Below are positions 8,532 to 18,518 of a DNA stretch of 48,615 nucleotides, in pieces. Made by a program: the position numbers and the translations under genes. Location of the stretch: assembly GCA_025362675.1 (NCBI GenBank), contig JANYFN010000166.1:1-48615 (forward strand), given 5' to 3'. This DNA comes from Limisphaerales bacterium (GTDB taxonomy: Bacteria; Verrucomicrobiota; Verrucomicrobiia; Limisphaerales; UBA11358). Below the pieces are notes generated by a model that was given only the letters and a program-made list of their open reading frames with translations, had not been told where the DNA came from and searched no databases. The first letter of the stretch is position 1, and each line of letters starts with the position of its first letter.

Positions 8532-11384
8532 TTAATCGGTCGCTTGATTCAACTCTTTTAATTTGGAAGCTACCTTGTTCCACGTGGGCGAATACTTAGG
8601 CGTTTTAGTCAGGCATCTATTGAGATATTGGACGGCTAAATTCGTTTCCCCAAATCCGAGTGAACTCTCGGCCAAGCCGTAATCAATGGCGGGGATATCT
8701 ACCGAGGCATTGGTCAGATCCAGAAAATCTGCCTGGGCGGCGGCGTAGTTCGTGACGCGTAGAAAGGCGATGGCTCGGTTGAACTTTGCGGGCGGGTAGT
8801 TAGTCAGTTCGAGGAGATGGTTCAGCACGGGGATGGCGGCTCCGGCCTGACCTGATTGGATCAGCAATTCGGATTTCGCCTGGAGCAGGAAAGGCTGGTC
8901 CGGCGTCTTATCCAGATAGTTGTTAAAGGTGGCTTCCGCTTGAGCGAAATCTTGCATCAAGATAAATTCTTGGACGATACTTTCAAGGCCGACAATATCA
9001 TCCGCGTGGATTGGAATGAGGTCGCTCAAAATCTGGCGCGCGGGCGCGAGATTGGTTTGGGACCGATAGAAATCGGCTTCCAGAAGGGCGAGCTTCAACT
9101 GGGCGGCATTCGTGGCGGGCCAGCTTTTGATGTCATCACGCAGTTGCGCGATCATGGTCGCCGTTCGACTGGCAAGATGGGTGCGCGTGTAGAGTGAGAT
9201 GAGTTCCAATTTCGGGGCCAACTCACTGGGAGCCAGTTCGGCGGCGCGCTCAAAATTCTGCATGGCTTGTCGAGGAAACCCGGCTTGGGAAAAGGTGTTG
9301 CCGAGCGCGAAACAAAAAGCCGGTTCATCGACCGGCCCAAAACGGCTGAGCAGCGAATTGACGGTTCCGATGTTTGCTAGCCCGCCTACAAGTCGGTCGG
9401 CGACGGCGATATTCATGGGGTGGCCGGCCTGTTGGTTGGTGTTGCAAAATAAATTACAATGGGCGATCCAGTTGGTCTCGTTCAAACTTATCGCTTGGAG
9501 AAAATATTGTTTGGCCTCGGGCCATCGTCCGGCGCGCTGGAGCTGCACTCCCCAGCCATCCAGGGCCATGGAATACCATGACTTAAGGATATCGCCCTGC
9601 ACAAAGGTCGCCGGCTCGAGTAAGAGTAGCTTTGCAAAATAGCTTTCTGACGCTAATGCGTTTCTTCGCCCTGCTTGCTCAAGGGATTCTAGGTGTGGCT
9701 TTGCCTCGGCCCATAACTTTTCAGTTTGCGCGAGTAAGTTGGCGGGAACCGGCGGAGGCAGCACGGTATCAGTCACAAAGGGTTTCAATTCATAGATTGC
9801 CCCAGCCGGCACAAGATAGAAGGCTTCAAGAAAATAACCGGAACTTGGGTGTAAATAGAAAACGCGATTAGAGGTGGTCTGCTGATTGATCCAATCCCGA
9901 AGTTCGTTCGCCGCAATCTGGCTGCGGCTGGTCGCTGGCACGCTCAGACCGGGATGCTGGCGCTGCAGCCAAGCCCGATATTCCATGGACGCAAGCGCAG
10001 TGACATTCACCGGCACCCAATCGTGCGCCTCAGGATGGCGCGACTGAGCCGCGCGAAACACCATCAACCGATCAGAAAAATCCGAGAGCATTATTCCGCC
10101 GCCCGCCGGTAGGGAGCGCACGGCTAATTCGCCAAATTGTTTCAGGGGTTGCTGATTTACTTGCGTCACCGCAAAATAATTACGCGGCGTCAGCAGCGTG
10201 ACGATTAAAGCGATTCCGACGAGCACTAGAACTGGAAAGCTGCGCTCCTGCCAAAAAAATAGGTGATCGAGAATGATCGGACGAATGGAAGGCGGAGTGT
10301 TTCTTTGCCCGCCAAGTAAAAGATTGCCCGCCAAGAGCCCTACTCCTAAGGCGATCAAAAAATCAAAACTTAGCAGCGGCAGGGCAAAATGAATCTGATT
10401 TTTCACGATGTTTCTCGGGCCATAAGTCGGATCCAAGGCGACCCATAAGCAACTTAGCAATAGGGCAAGCCTAAGTCCGCGATAGAGGAATATTTGTAAC
10501 TGGTCCATCGTCGGCTGATTATTCGGTTCGTCATCAAAGCGGCAGAGGAACCAGGCGAGTAACGGCAACAGATAAAACGCCAGCACCACGAATCCCAAAC
10601 CCGAATGGACGCGGAAGAAATAAAAGTATAAAGCCCCTAAGATGTGTCGGACTTGTTGCAACGACATTAACCAGGATTCTTTAAAGCTCAACGATGATCC
10701 GGGGAGGAGGCCGTTCGCCAGCGGCAGAATGACAAAGATCAAAAAACCGGCCAACCCCCAACCGGCGAGCCGGAGCACAAAATTTTTTTCCAAAAATCTC
10801 AGTGGCTGAATGGCAATTAATGCGACGATAAACGCTGGCAGTGTGAGGATCATCATCCAGTTCTCCGCCATCCCTAAGCCCCAGATAAAAACCGACGCGT
10901 GAAGCCACCGACTATTTTGATTCACCCGGAATTCCAGCAGACACCACGTTGCACTGGCCAACAGTAGCACTCCCAACATTTCACCCGTGGCAGCGGTCGC
11001 GTGTTGCCAGAAATTGAGATCCAATCCGCAGACGAACACGGCCAGAGCCAGCGGCAGACGCTGCCTCCATCCAGTGATGGCGAAGATTGGACTTGTCCAT
11101 GGTATCAACTCCAAGCAACGCGCGAGCAACGACAAGGTTCCGACCGCGCAGATTGCTGAGAAGAGATTCAGCAGGCCAGGCACCCAGCTTGCCGGGACAA
11201 GACGCAACGGTAAGGTCAACAGCCAAAGCAAAGGCTGCCCCACCCAAGGACGCCAATCCCAGCCACTGACTTTGGAGGCGAGCTCAAGATTGCTGATAGT
11301 AATACCCTGACTGAGCGTGACTAAGTAAACCAGTAAAGCACCCAATCCCAATATAACTGGAAAACGCCGTAGCAACGGTTTCAT
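8532..11384 (-). CDS. DUF2723/TMEM260-like multi-pass membrane protein with C-terminal TPR repeats
   Basis: N-terminal multi-TM, 'ASKVSGWDWRPWVGQPLLWLLTLPLRLVP' resembles DUF2723; TPR-like C-terminal half. Confidence 0.65.
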   Translation of the reverse strand: MKPLLRRFPVILGLGALLVYLVTLSQGITISNLELASKVSGWDWRPWVGQPLLWLLTLPLRLVPASWVPGLLNLFSAICAVGTLSLLARCLELIPWTSPIFAITGWRQRLPLALAVFVCGLDLNFWQHATAATGEMLGVLLLASATWCLLEFRVNQNSRWLHASVFIWGLGMAENWMMILTLPAFIVALIAIQPLRFLEKNFVLRLAGWGLAGFLIFVILPLANGLLPGSSLSFKESWLMSLQQVRHILGALYFYFFRVHSGLGFVVLAFYLLPLLAWFLCRFDDEPNNQPTMDQLQIFLYRGLRLALLLSCLWVALDPTYGPRNIVKNQIHFALPLLSFDFLIALGVGLLAGNLLLGGQRNTPPSIRPIILDHLFFWQERSFPVLVLVGIALIVTLLTPRNYFAVTQVNQQPLKQFGELAVRSLPAGGGIMLSDFSDRLMVFRAAQSRHPEAHDWVPVNVTALASMEYRAWLQRQHPGLSVPATSRSQIAANELRDWINQQTTSNRVFYLHPSSGYFLEAFYLVPAGAIYELKPFVTDTVLPPPVPANLLAQTEKLWAEAKPHLESLEQAGRRNALASESYFAKLLLLEPATFVQGDILKSWYSMALDGWGVQLQRAGRWPEAKQYFLQAISLNETNWIAHCNLFCNTNQQAGHPMNIAVADRLVGGLANIGTVNSLLSRFGPVDEPAFCFALGNTFSQAGFPRQAMQNFERAAELAPSELAPKLELISLYTRTHLASRTATMIAQLRDDIKSWPATNAAQLKLALLEADFYRSQTNLAPARQILSDLIPIHADDIVGLESIVQEFILMQDFAQAEATFNNYLDKTPDQPFLLQAKSELLIQSGQAGAAIPVLNHLLELTNYPPAKFNRAIAFLRVTNYAAAQADFLDLTNASVDIPAIDYGLAESSLGFGETNLAVQYLNRCLTKTPKYSPTWNKVASKLKELNQATD

Positions 11385-11615
11385 ACCTCGCGATGATAAT
11401 CAAAGTATCCCAGAGGGGGAGAAAAAAGTAGAACGAGCCTGCAACACAGTTCTGGTCTTAGCCAACTGACAGCGCACGCAGACACCTCGGTGTTCACGGC
11501 TAAGGTTGAAAGCATTCTCCCCTGAGTTAAAATATTTATAGTGTCTGCCAGCAGTGGCGTTGGTTCGCAACGCCCCCTCTAGCCTAGCAAAAAATCATAC
11601 TTACGAGTAAGCACT

Positions 11616-11630
11616 TAGGGGAAAACCCTA
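11616..11630. promoter_or_regulatory. 15-bp palindrome TAGGG-GAAAA-CCCTA in divergent intergenic region
   Basis: Same arms/spacing as 47037-47051. Confidence 0.5.
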
Positions 11631-11735
11631 CTAAAATAGATAGACTAAACGTGCTGAAAGACGTTTTTCACATTGACATTTAGGGTGTTTCTGATTTAAT
11701 GTGAGCTGATTTTTGAGGTTATTAAATTCCTTTAT

Positions 11736-12515
11736 ATGAAAACACTTCACAACAACTTGGTATGCGCCATGGTGGCTATGGCGCTAGGAACAGCCGCAAC
11801 CGTCGGGGCGGCAAACAGCAAAGATTCAAGCGCCAGCTTTCCCGTTTTGAGCAAGGCGACGCAAATCGAGCTCCCAGCCAAGGCTGCGGAACTGGTTTCA
11901 AAAGCCGATGCCAAGCACCGCGAGCAAATGACGATTGACGTCGTCAAAGCAGCCGTGGGCTTAAACCCGGCCGCCGCGCCAAACATTGTGGCCAGCATTG
12001 CGCACGCAAATCCTGAAATGGCAGCCACCGCCGCTGCGACTGCCGCCTCACTCCTGCCCGATAATGCGGCCGAAATTGCCCGAGTTGCGGCTGTGGCAGC
12101 TCCGAAAAAATCCGGCCAGATTGTGACCGCAGTGTGCCGCGTTGTGCCGAAGCAATATAAAGCAATTGCCAACGCAGTTGCGGAAGCGGCACCCGATCAA
12201 ACCAAGCAGATTTTGGCGGGTCTCTCCACCGCCTTTCCCATGCTTGAGATGCCGCTTAACAAGATTATTTTATCCTACAGTGGCAACAATATTCCCACTG
12301 TGCCCTCAGTTCTTAACCAAGTGCCGTCCAGCCTAGTTCCCACGCCCACGGTTGCGCCGACCACGACTGCGACTGAGCCAACAGCTACCACGGGTTCACC
12401 GCAGCTTGCTCCGCCCACTTATGGCGCACCTTATGTGATACCTCCTGGCGGCCACGTAAACTTGGATCCAGGCTCGGGCGTAACAGTGCCTGTGCGTAAC
12501 TATGCGGCACCCTGA
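11736..12515 (+). CDS. Ala-rich secreted protein of unknown function
   Basis: Signal peptide; periodic 'xVxAAxxxxPxxAxxIxxAxA' pattern; followed by strong terminator. Confidence 0.75.
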   Translation: MKTLHNNLVCAMVAMALGTAATVGAANSKDSSASFPVLSKATQIELPAKAAELVSKADAKHREQMTIDVVKAAVGLNPAAAPNIVASIAHANPEMAATAAATAASLLPDNAAEIARVAAVAAPKKSGQIVTAVCRVVPKQYKAIANAVAEAAPDQTKQILAGLSTAFPMLEMPLNKIILSYSGNNIPTVPSVLNQVPSSLVPTPTVAPTTTATEPTATTGSPQLAPPTYGAPYVIPPGGHVNLDPGSGVTVPVRNYAAP

Positions 12516-12548
12516 CCATTCGTGAAATTTTATTGATTCGTTTTTTGC

Positions 12549-12580
12549 AACCCATCTTCACAAGCTGAAGATGGGTTTTA
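12549..12580 (+). terminator. Rho-independent-like terminator for 11736-12515
   Basis: AACCCATCTTCA-CAAGC-TGAAGATGGGTT, 12-bp perfect stem followed by TT. Confidence 0.8.
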
Positions 12581-12646
12581 GCTTGTAAACAAAAGCTGAT
12601 TACTCGAATCAAGAATTAACTGGTTCTAAGCTATATCGAATCATGA

Positions 12647-13102
12647 GGAAGCGTCAGTGTTTTTTCCCAGATTCAAGCCAATCCTCCGGTCGGCTGGCTT
12701 TTCGACGATGTCACGGTGACTAATACCTTCGCGCTCGGAAACCTTGTCACCAATTTTACATTTACTCCTGGGCAAGCAACCAACTATTGCTTAGAGGCGC
12801 GGGTGGTTTTATTTACCGAGTTCCCTTTGGCGTGGGGACCTTTCAAACGGTTGGCGACCGTAACTGGACCGCCGGCTATTGTGATGGCGGCACCAGTTGT
12901 CGCGCACAACCAAGTGCAACTCAACTTCACAGCAACGGCCGGACCGTTGAGCACGTTTCACCTGATTCAAGCTGATGTGCTCGGACAGGTTTGGATCACC
13001 AATGGGGAAGCGGTGCTGACAACTAATATTTTGGGCAGCGCTTATCGGTTCACGACCACCAATGGCCCCGCAAAGCGATTTTATAAGGTTCAGTCTCCTT
13101 AA
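12647..13102 (+). pseudogene. Truncated C-terminal remnant of a large secreted protein
   Basis: In-frame homology-like text 'VFSQIQANPPVGWLFDDVTVTNTFALG...' runs upstream of the track's GTG start to an in-frame TGA (12644-12646) without a plausible start. Confidence 0.55.
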
Positions 13103-13219
13103 CACCGTGGAGCCAATCCGAAACACCAATGTTTTCGCGTTCATCGCTTACTCTTTGAACGAGAGCTTACTTGAAAACAAGCATCCTTCAGAGTATAGTC
13201 CCTTTCGTGTCGAGGTGAT

Positions 13220-15976
13220 GTGAAACCCTATTTACCATTAGTCTGCTGTTTTCGCTGGCTGCCGTTCTGCCTTTGGCTGATCACGCTCCCGTTGCGATCG
13301 GCGACTTTCGCGGTGACGACAACCAGCGATGGTGGCTTGGGTTCACTGCGCCAGGCAATCTTGAATGCCAATGGCAGTGCGGGGCCAAACACGATCACTT
13401 TTCAGATCAGCGGTTCCCCTCCGTTCACGATTCAGCCCACGTCGCCGTTGCCCTCTCTGGGAACACCGACGTTCATTAATGGAACGACGCAAACTGGTTT
13501 TCCGGGCACGCCGATAATCGAATTGGACGGCACTTTGGCCGGGGCCAATACAGTAGGACTGCAATTTCTATCCGCTGCCTGCGCCGTGCGGGGATTGGTC
13601 ATCAACCGATTCAATACGCAAGCGATTGTGATATCCGGCCCCTCGAATTCAGTTCAAGGGTGTTACCTTGGGACCGATTTCACCGGCAAGATCGCCCGTG
13701 GGAACGGTAGTTTTGGCATTTGGATTCAAAGCGTCGGAAACCTGATCGGCGGCGGCAACCCTGGAGATGGCAATCTCATTTCCGGCGGCAATGATACCGG
13801 CATCTACCTCAGTCAGGGGTCGAACTTAGTTCAAGGAAATCTGATCGGGGTCAGCATCAGCGGCACGAACGCGTTGAAAAATAGAAACAACGGCGTTGTC
13901 ATTGATAGTTGTAGCGGCAACCAGATTGGCGGCAACTCGGCATTAGTGCGCAATGTTGTTTCCGGCAACGGCCTGAGCGGAATTTATCTGAACACCAAAA
14001 ATGCCAGCGGCAACTTGATTCAGGGCAACTATCTGGGACTAGGGGTCACGGGCAACATTGTGGTGAGTAACGGGGGCGATGGCATTACGATTTTTGGCGC
14101 GGCCGCAAACACGATTGGCGGTATCGCTTCGGGCGCAGGCAACGTGATTTCAGGCAATGGATTGGCCGGCATTGCCTTCAACCTGAATACTGCGGTCAGT
14201 AACGTTGTTTCGGGAAATTTCATCGGCACCGACGCAGTTGGAAAAACGGCCCTCGGTAATAAAAATGCCGGCGTGGTCCTTTCGGCTTCAATTGGTAATC
14301 AGATTGGCGGCTCCATTGCCGGATATGGCAACGTGATTTCTGGTAACAATCAGGATGGAATTTTTCTTAAAGATAGCGCGCTACAGAATTTGATTCAGGG
14401 GAATTTGATCGGACTATCAGCAGCGGGCACTAATGCCATCCCCAACGGATTTAACGGAGTTTCCATCAGCGGAGCCGTTTCGAACATGCTCGGTGGGAAC
14501 ATTAGCACCGCACGCAATGTCATTTCCGGCAATACTTATAATGGCGTCGGCATTTTACAATTAAGCGATCTTGGCAATATTGTTCTCGGAAACTATATCG
14601 GCACGGATGCTGCGGGCACCAAGGGTATTGGCAACGCGTTGGCTGGCGTTCGGATTCAGGGCCGCTCGAATGTGATCGGCGGAGCGACCACTGGCAGCGG
14701 CAATGTGATTTCTGGCAATGGCCAACAGGGGATTTTTTTGTCGGGAACTAATGGCAATGTGACCGGCAATGTGATGATGGGAAATATTATCGGTCTAGAT
14801 GCGACTGGCGCGAATGCCTTGGGCAATGGCGACGCTGGCGTGGGCATCACCAGCGCAGCAAATAATCAAATCGGAGGAACTGCCACCGGTGCGCGAAACA
14901 TACTATCCGCCAATGCCGGAGAAGGTCTCTTCATTCTCAATGCCGGTGCCACGAACAATGTGGTTCAGGGAAATTATATTGGAACTGATCCAACGGGCTT
15001 AGTCGCACGGGGAAACATTTTTGAAGGCATCACAATTCAAAGCACAACCGGTAACCAGATCGGCGGTAACACGGCCGGGGCGGGTAACCTGATTTCCGCT
15101 AATGGCAATCGGGGTATTTATCTACTGACCGCCAGTTCCAATGTCGTTCAAGGCAACCGTATCGGCACCCAATCCGATGGCGTAAGCGCCATGGGAAATG
15201 TTTTTCACGGAATTGATATTGATAGTGGTTCGACCAACAACATTATCGGTGGCACGAATGTCGGCGCCGGCAATAGTCTCGCCTTTTCCCAATCTATCTA
15301 CGCTGGGGTGCGCGTGCGCGCTGGCGCCTTCAATAATTTGATCAGCGGCAACTCCATTTTTAGCAATGGCGCGCTCGGCATTGATTTGGGCAATAATGGC
15401 GTGGATGCAGTGGTGGCTTGTGAAAGCGGGGTGGCGGTAAACGCGGCGAACGCCGGGCAAAATTATCCGGTTTTGACGGCTGCCTTCAGCGGCACCCTCA
15501 CGCTCATTCGCGGGACCCTGAACAGCCTCAGTGGAAAAACTTATGCCTTGGAATTTTTTGCCAGTCCGGCGGGCGATGCTTCGGGATATGGCGAAGGACA
15601 ACTGTTTTTGGGACAAACCAAGCTGACACTTGGGAGCCTGTGCTCCTCGAATTTCGCGGTCACACTTCCGGTGGCCGTCCCGCCGAATTGGGTCGTTACC
15701 GCCACCGCCACCAACCCCACTAATAATACTTCAGAGTTTTCAGCCTGGCTTCCGGTTTTGTCAGTTCCGTCTCCCATACTGACCCGCTCAAGCCCAACCC
15801 AAATAGCTATTTCTTGGACCAACAATGGGGGGAGTTTCCAGTTGCAACAAACGATTAGCCTCTTGCCGACACTCTGGACCACGGTCACTGCCAGCCCTAT
15901 TTTGGCCAACGGATTTTATACGGTGAACTTGCCGCCCACCAACACGACCAGCTTTTATCGCTTGACCCCACAATAG
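13220..15976 (+). CDS. Right-handed parallel β-helix repeat protein
   Basis: GTG start; signal peptide; SLRQAI motif; many 'NxIGGxxxGxGNVISGNxxxGIxLxxxxxNxVxGNxIGxDxTG' repeats. Confidence 0.9.
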   Translation: MKPYLPLVCCFRWLPFCLWLITLPLRSATFAVTTTSDGGLGSLRQAILNANGSAGPNTITFQISGSPPFTIQPTSPLPSLGTPTFINGTTQTGFPGTPIIELDGTLAGANTVGLQFLSAACAVRGLVINRFNTQAIVISGPSNSVQGCYLGTDFTGKIARGNGSFGIWIQSVGNLIGGGNPGDGNLISGGNDTGIYLSQGSNLVQGNLIGVSISGTNALKNRNNGVVIDSCSGNQIGGNSALVRNVVSGNGLSGIYLNTKNASGNLIQGNYLGLGVTGNIVVSNGGDGITIFGAAANTIGGIASGAGNVISGNGLAGIAFNLNTAVSNVVSGNFIGTDAVGKTALGNKNAGVVLSASIGNQIGGSIAGYGNVISGNNQDGIFLKDSALQNLIQGNLIGLSAAGTNAIPNGFNGVSISGAVSNMLGGNISTARNVISGNTYNGVGILQLSDLGNIVLGNYIGTDAAGTKGIGNALAGVRIQGRSNVIGGATTGSGNVISGNGQQGIFLSGTNGNVTGNVMMGNIIGLDATGANALGNGDAGVGITSAANNQIGGTATGARNILSANAGEGLFILNAGATNNVVQGNYIGTDPTGLVARGNIFEGITIQSTTGNQIGGNTAGAGNLISANGNRGIYLLTASSNVVQGNRIGTQSDGVSAMGNVFHGIDIDSGSTNNIIGGTNVGAGNSLAFSQSIYAGVRVRAGAFNNLISGNSIFSNGALGIDLGNNGVDAVVACESGVAVNAANAGQNYPVLTAAFSGTLTLIRGTLNSLSGKTYALEFFASPAGDASGYGEGQLFLGQTKLTLGSLCSSNFAVTLPVAVPPNWVVTATATNPTNNTSEFSAWLPVLSVPSPILTRSSPTQIAISWTNNGGSFQLQQTISLLPTLWTTVTASPILANGFYTVNLPPTNTTSFYRLTPQ

Positions 15977-16012
15977 TCGGCAACGTGGTGGCAGCGGGGT
16001 AACAAATAAAAA

Positions 16013-16061
16013 AGGGAGCGCAATCAGATTGAATGCACCCCCGTAAATCAAAACGATTTAC
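16013..16061. terminator. Possible bidirectional terminator between convergent genes
   Basis: Hairpin GTAAATC-AAAAC-GATTTAC (16043-16061) and adjacent imperfect hairpin GGGaGCgCAATC...GATTGaatGCacCCC. Confidence 0.4.
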
Positions 16062-16069
16062 AAATATAA

Positions 16070-16795
16070 TTATTCTTTGACAGTGCGGACGATACGCCGT
16101 TGGCGAAGACCGAAGGCCAAACACAACCCGCCAACCAAACCCAAGCAAATGGTTGAAGGTTCGGGAACATCTGCAATGTAGAATCGCGCGCCAAAATTGT
16201 TGGGGCCGGAAGATGGCGTTTGCAACAATTGCCAGCTAGATACGGGTGAAGCCTTGAACCAGTAGTCGTTGTATGAATTGCCGGTCGTGACGCTATTATA
16301 CAACTCCAATCCGAGTGAGTCGGGGCCGCTTAGACCTGAAATGGTGATGGCCAAAGTGAAGTCACTGGGAACTGACAGCGTTAATCCTGACTCAATCACC
16401 CTCAAGCCATATCCGCCGGTTCCGTCATAGGGAGCATAGGGCTGATAAGCCACGGAAGGGGGCGCGAATGTGAATGTATCGTTAAAAAGAGACGCGGAAG
16501 GCGAAGGAAAGCCGCCAACCAGAGCTCCGGCGTTGCTGTATATACTGACGTTCATGCTAACGGTTCCAGTTAACAAATTCGTCGGATTGTATAGTTCGAA
16601 CTCGAAACTAGTAATCGTCGCCGACCCTGTCAAAAGAATCTCATTGCCCACGGTATATCCGTTAGCCAAGTTCAGGCTTCGCAACGTATTTACTGTAGAG
16701 TTGTCATAAACTAAGGTGTCAGCCTTGACGACATGGTTGACGGCCAGAAAAAGGCTTACGCCTGCGGTAAGAGTTTTGGAAATGATTGTTTTCAT
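16070..16795 (-). CDS. PEP-CTERM sorting domain protein
   Basis: Signal peptide; C-terminal VPEPSTICLGLVGGLCLAFGLRQRRIVRTVKE. Confidence 0.9.
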   Translation of the reverse strand: MKTIISKTLTAGVSLFLAVNHVVKADTLVYDNSTVNTLRSLNLANGYTVGNEILLTGSATITSFEFELYNPTNLLTGTVSMNVSIYSNAGALVGGFPSPSASLFNDTFTFAPPSVAYQPYAPYDGTGGYGLRVIESGLTLSVPSDFTLAITISGLSGPDSLGLELYNSVTTGNSYNDYWFKASPVSSWQLLQTPSSGPNNFGARFYIADVPEPSTICLGLVGGLCLAFGLRQRRIVRTVKE

Positions 16796-17002
16796 CGGTT
16801 AATCCCATCTAATTTAGTCGAGTTTTTAAAAACCTCGCACGCTATCATAGACTAATGGGTTGCCGTGTCAACTTCAATTTGTAGAAAGTATAGGAAATTA
16901 TGGCGTGCAAAAGGTGTTCGGAATAGAAAAATACTCTTGAATTACTTCGCGGTTCCGAATAAGATCATGGTTCGTAGGGGTATTGATATCAGAACTCGGC
17001 AT

Positions 17003-18517
17003 ATGAATTTCTATCAACTGGGATTTTCCGCGCTACTTGGTTTTGGGGTTTGTTTAGCAACCATCTGGCTGGTCCTTCGATTGTATCACCAGAAAAAAGT
17101 GAACATCACCAATCGAATTGAGGCCCATCACTCTAATGCGGTGGCAATGCCACGACTGGGTGGTATTGGGCTGGTCGCGGCTTTCATCTTAACCTTATTG
17201 ACTACAATTGATTTTGCGGTGTATCCATTTGCGTGGAATATTGCCATTTTTTCGGTAGCCATGTTTGGGGTCGGTATTTGGGATGATTTTCGTCCCTTAG
17301 GAGCCAAGAAAAAGCTCGTAGGCCAAATATTGATTGCCACGGCGACTTATTTAAGCGGCATCGGTATCTATAAGTTTCAGATTCCTTTCTCGATGCAAAT
17401 CATAGACCTAGGGGAATGGTCTGGGCTAGTTACAATCTTGTGGGTGGTCGGCTTGACTAATCTGATCAACCTCATTGACGGCGTGGATGGATTGGCGGGC
17501 GGCATTTGTCTGATGCTAATGTTCCTGATGATCTTTGTCGGCAACCAATGCTGCGCGAGCCTGATTGCAGCCGGCATGTGTGGCGCGTTGCTGGCCTTTC
17601 TAAGGTATAACTTCCCGCCAGCGCGGATTTACCTAGGCGATGGCGGCGCATATTTTCTCGGTTTTTTAATCGCCTGTTTGACCATCAGGAGTTCTCAAAA
17701 AGGTGCCGTTTTTGCGGCGTTAACCGCGCCGCTATTCGTTTTGGCGCTCCCCATCGTGGACACTAGCTTGGCTATTTTGCGGCGGGGATTGAATGGCCTC
17801 CCATTATTCCGGCCGGATCGTCGCCATATCCACCACCGGATGCTGGGCATGGGCATGTCCCGGCGACAACTGGTGCTGTGTGCTTATGGCTTCACCGCCT
17901 TTTTTCTCGCGCTGGGTTTTGCCGCGTTCTGGTTGCGCGGAGAACATTTTGCCGTGTTAGTAGGGATTAGTCTGCTAGCTATCGTGTGTGTGGCGGGAAC
18001 ACTGCGATTCAGTCGCCAATGGTTTGCCGTGAGCCGCGTCGTGGGCTATTCGCTAGAAGTGCGCGCGGAAATTCAATATGCACTCGCCCAGTCCCGCTGG
18101 CTCGCCTTGGAAGGATCCCGCACGCCTAACTTATTGCACTTGAGTCAGGACGTGGTTTTCATCGCGCGCAAACTTGGATTCACCAGCGTTCAAATCCAGT
18201 TGGAAGATGACGTGCAACAATGGCAGATAGTTCCCGTCTCAGATACGGAGCAACATTTTTTTCAGCATAAGCTCCCCGGCCATCGTTACTGCTTTATCAA
18301 ACTTGGGATCAAGTATCCGAACCCGACTTCAACCAACTATTCCGACATCCCCAAGGAATTTTGTATGATGAGCGAGTTGGTGGCTGAAGGCTGGGCCAAG
18401 GCAATCAAATCCTGGCAAATCCAAAGAGGTTTTCCTTTACGGTTTGATTTACTGACGCTGACTGACCCCGATCCGGCGGAAGCCATGCCACCGATCAAAC
18501 CCCTACCAGCGCCATAA
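17003..18517 (+). CDS. WecA/MraY-family undecaprenyl-phosphate sugar-1-phosphate transferase with soluble C-terminal extension
   Basis: Multi-TM; 'PRLGGIG', 'NLINLIDGVDGLAGG', 'YLGDGGAYFLGF', 'RRHIHHR' motifs; track ORF starts at 16865 but ATG at 17003 fits family N-terminus. Confidence 0.88.
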   Translation: MNFYQLGFSALLGFGVCLATIWLVLRLYHQKKVNITNRIEAHHSNAVAMPRLGGIGLVAAFILTLLTTIDFAVYPFAWNIAIFSVAMFGVGIWDDFRPLGAKKKLVGQILIATATYLSGIGIYKFQIPFSMQIIDLGEWSGLVTILWVVGLTNLINLIDGVDGLAGGICLMLMFLMIFVGNQCCASLIAAGMCGALLAFLRYNFPPARIYLGDGGAYFLGFLIACLTIRSSQKGAVFAALTAPLFVLALPIVDTSLAILRRGLNGLPLFRPDRRHIHHRMLGMGMSRRQLVLCAYGFTAFFLALGFAAFWLRGEHFAVLVGISLLAIVCVAGTLRFSRQWFAVSRVVGYSLEVRAEIQYALAQSRWLALEGSRTPNLLHLSQDVVFIARKLGFTSVQIQLEDDVQQWQIVPVSDTEQHFFQHKLPGHRYCFIKLGIKYPNPTSTNYSDIPKEFCMMSELVAEGWAKAIKSWQIQRGFPLRFDLLTLTDPDPAEAMPPIKPLPAP

Positions 18518-18518
18518 G

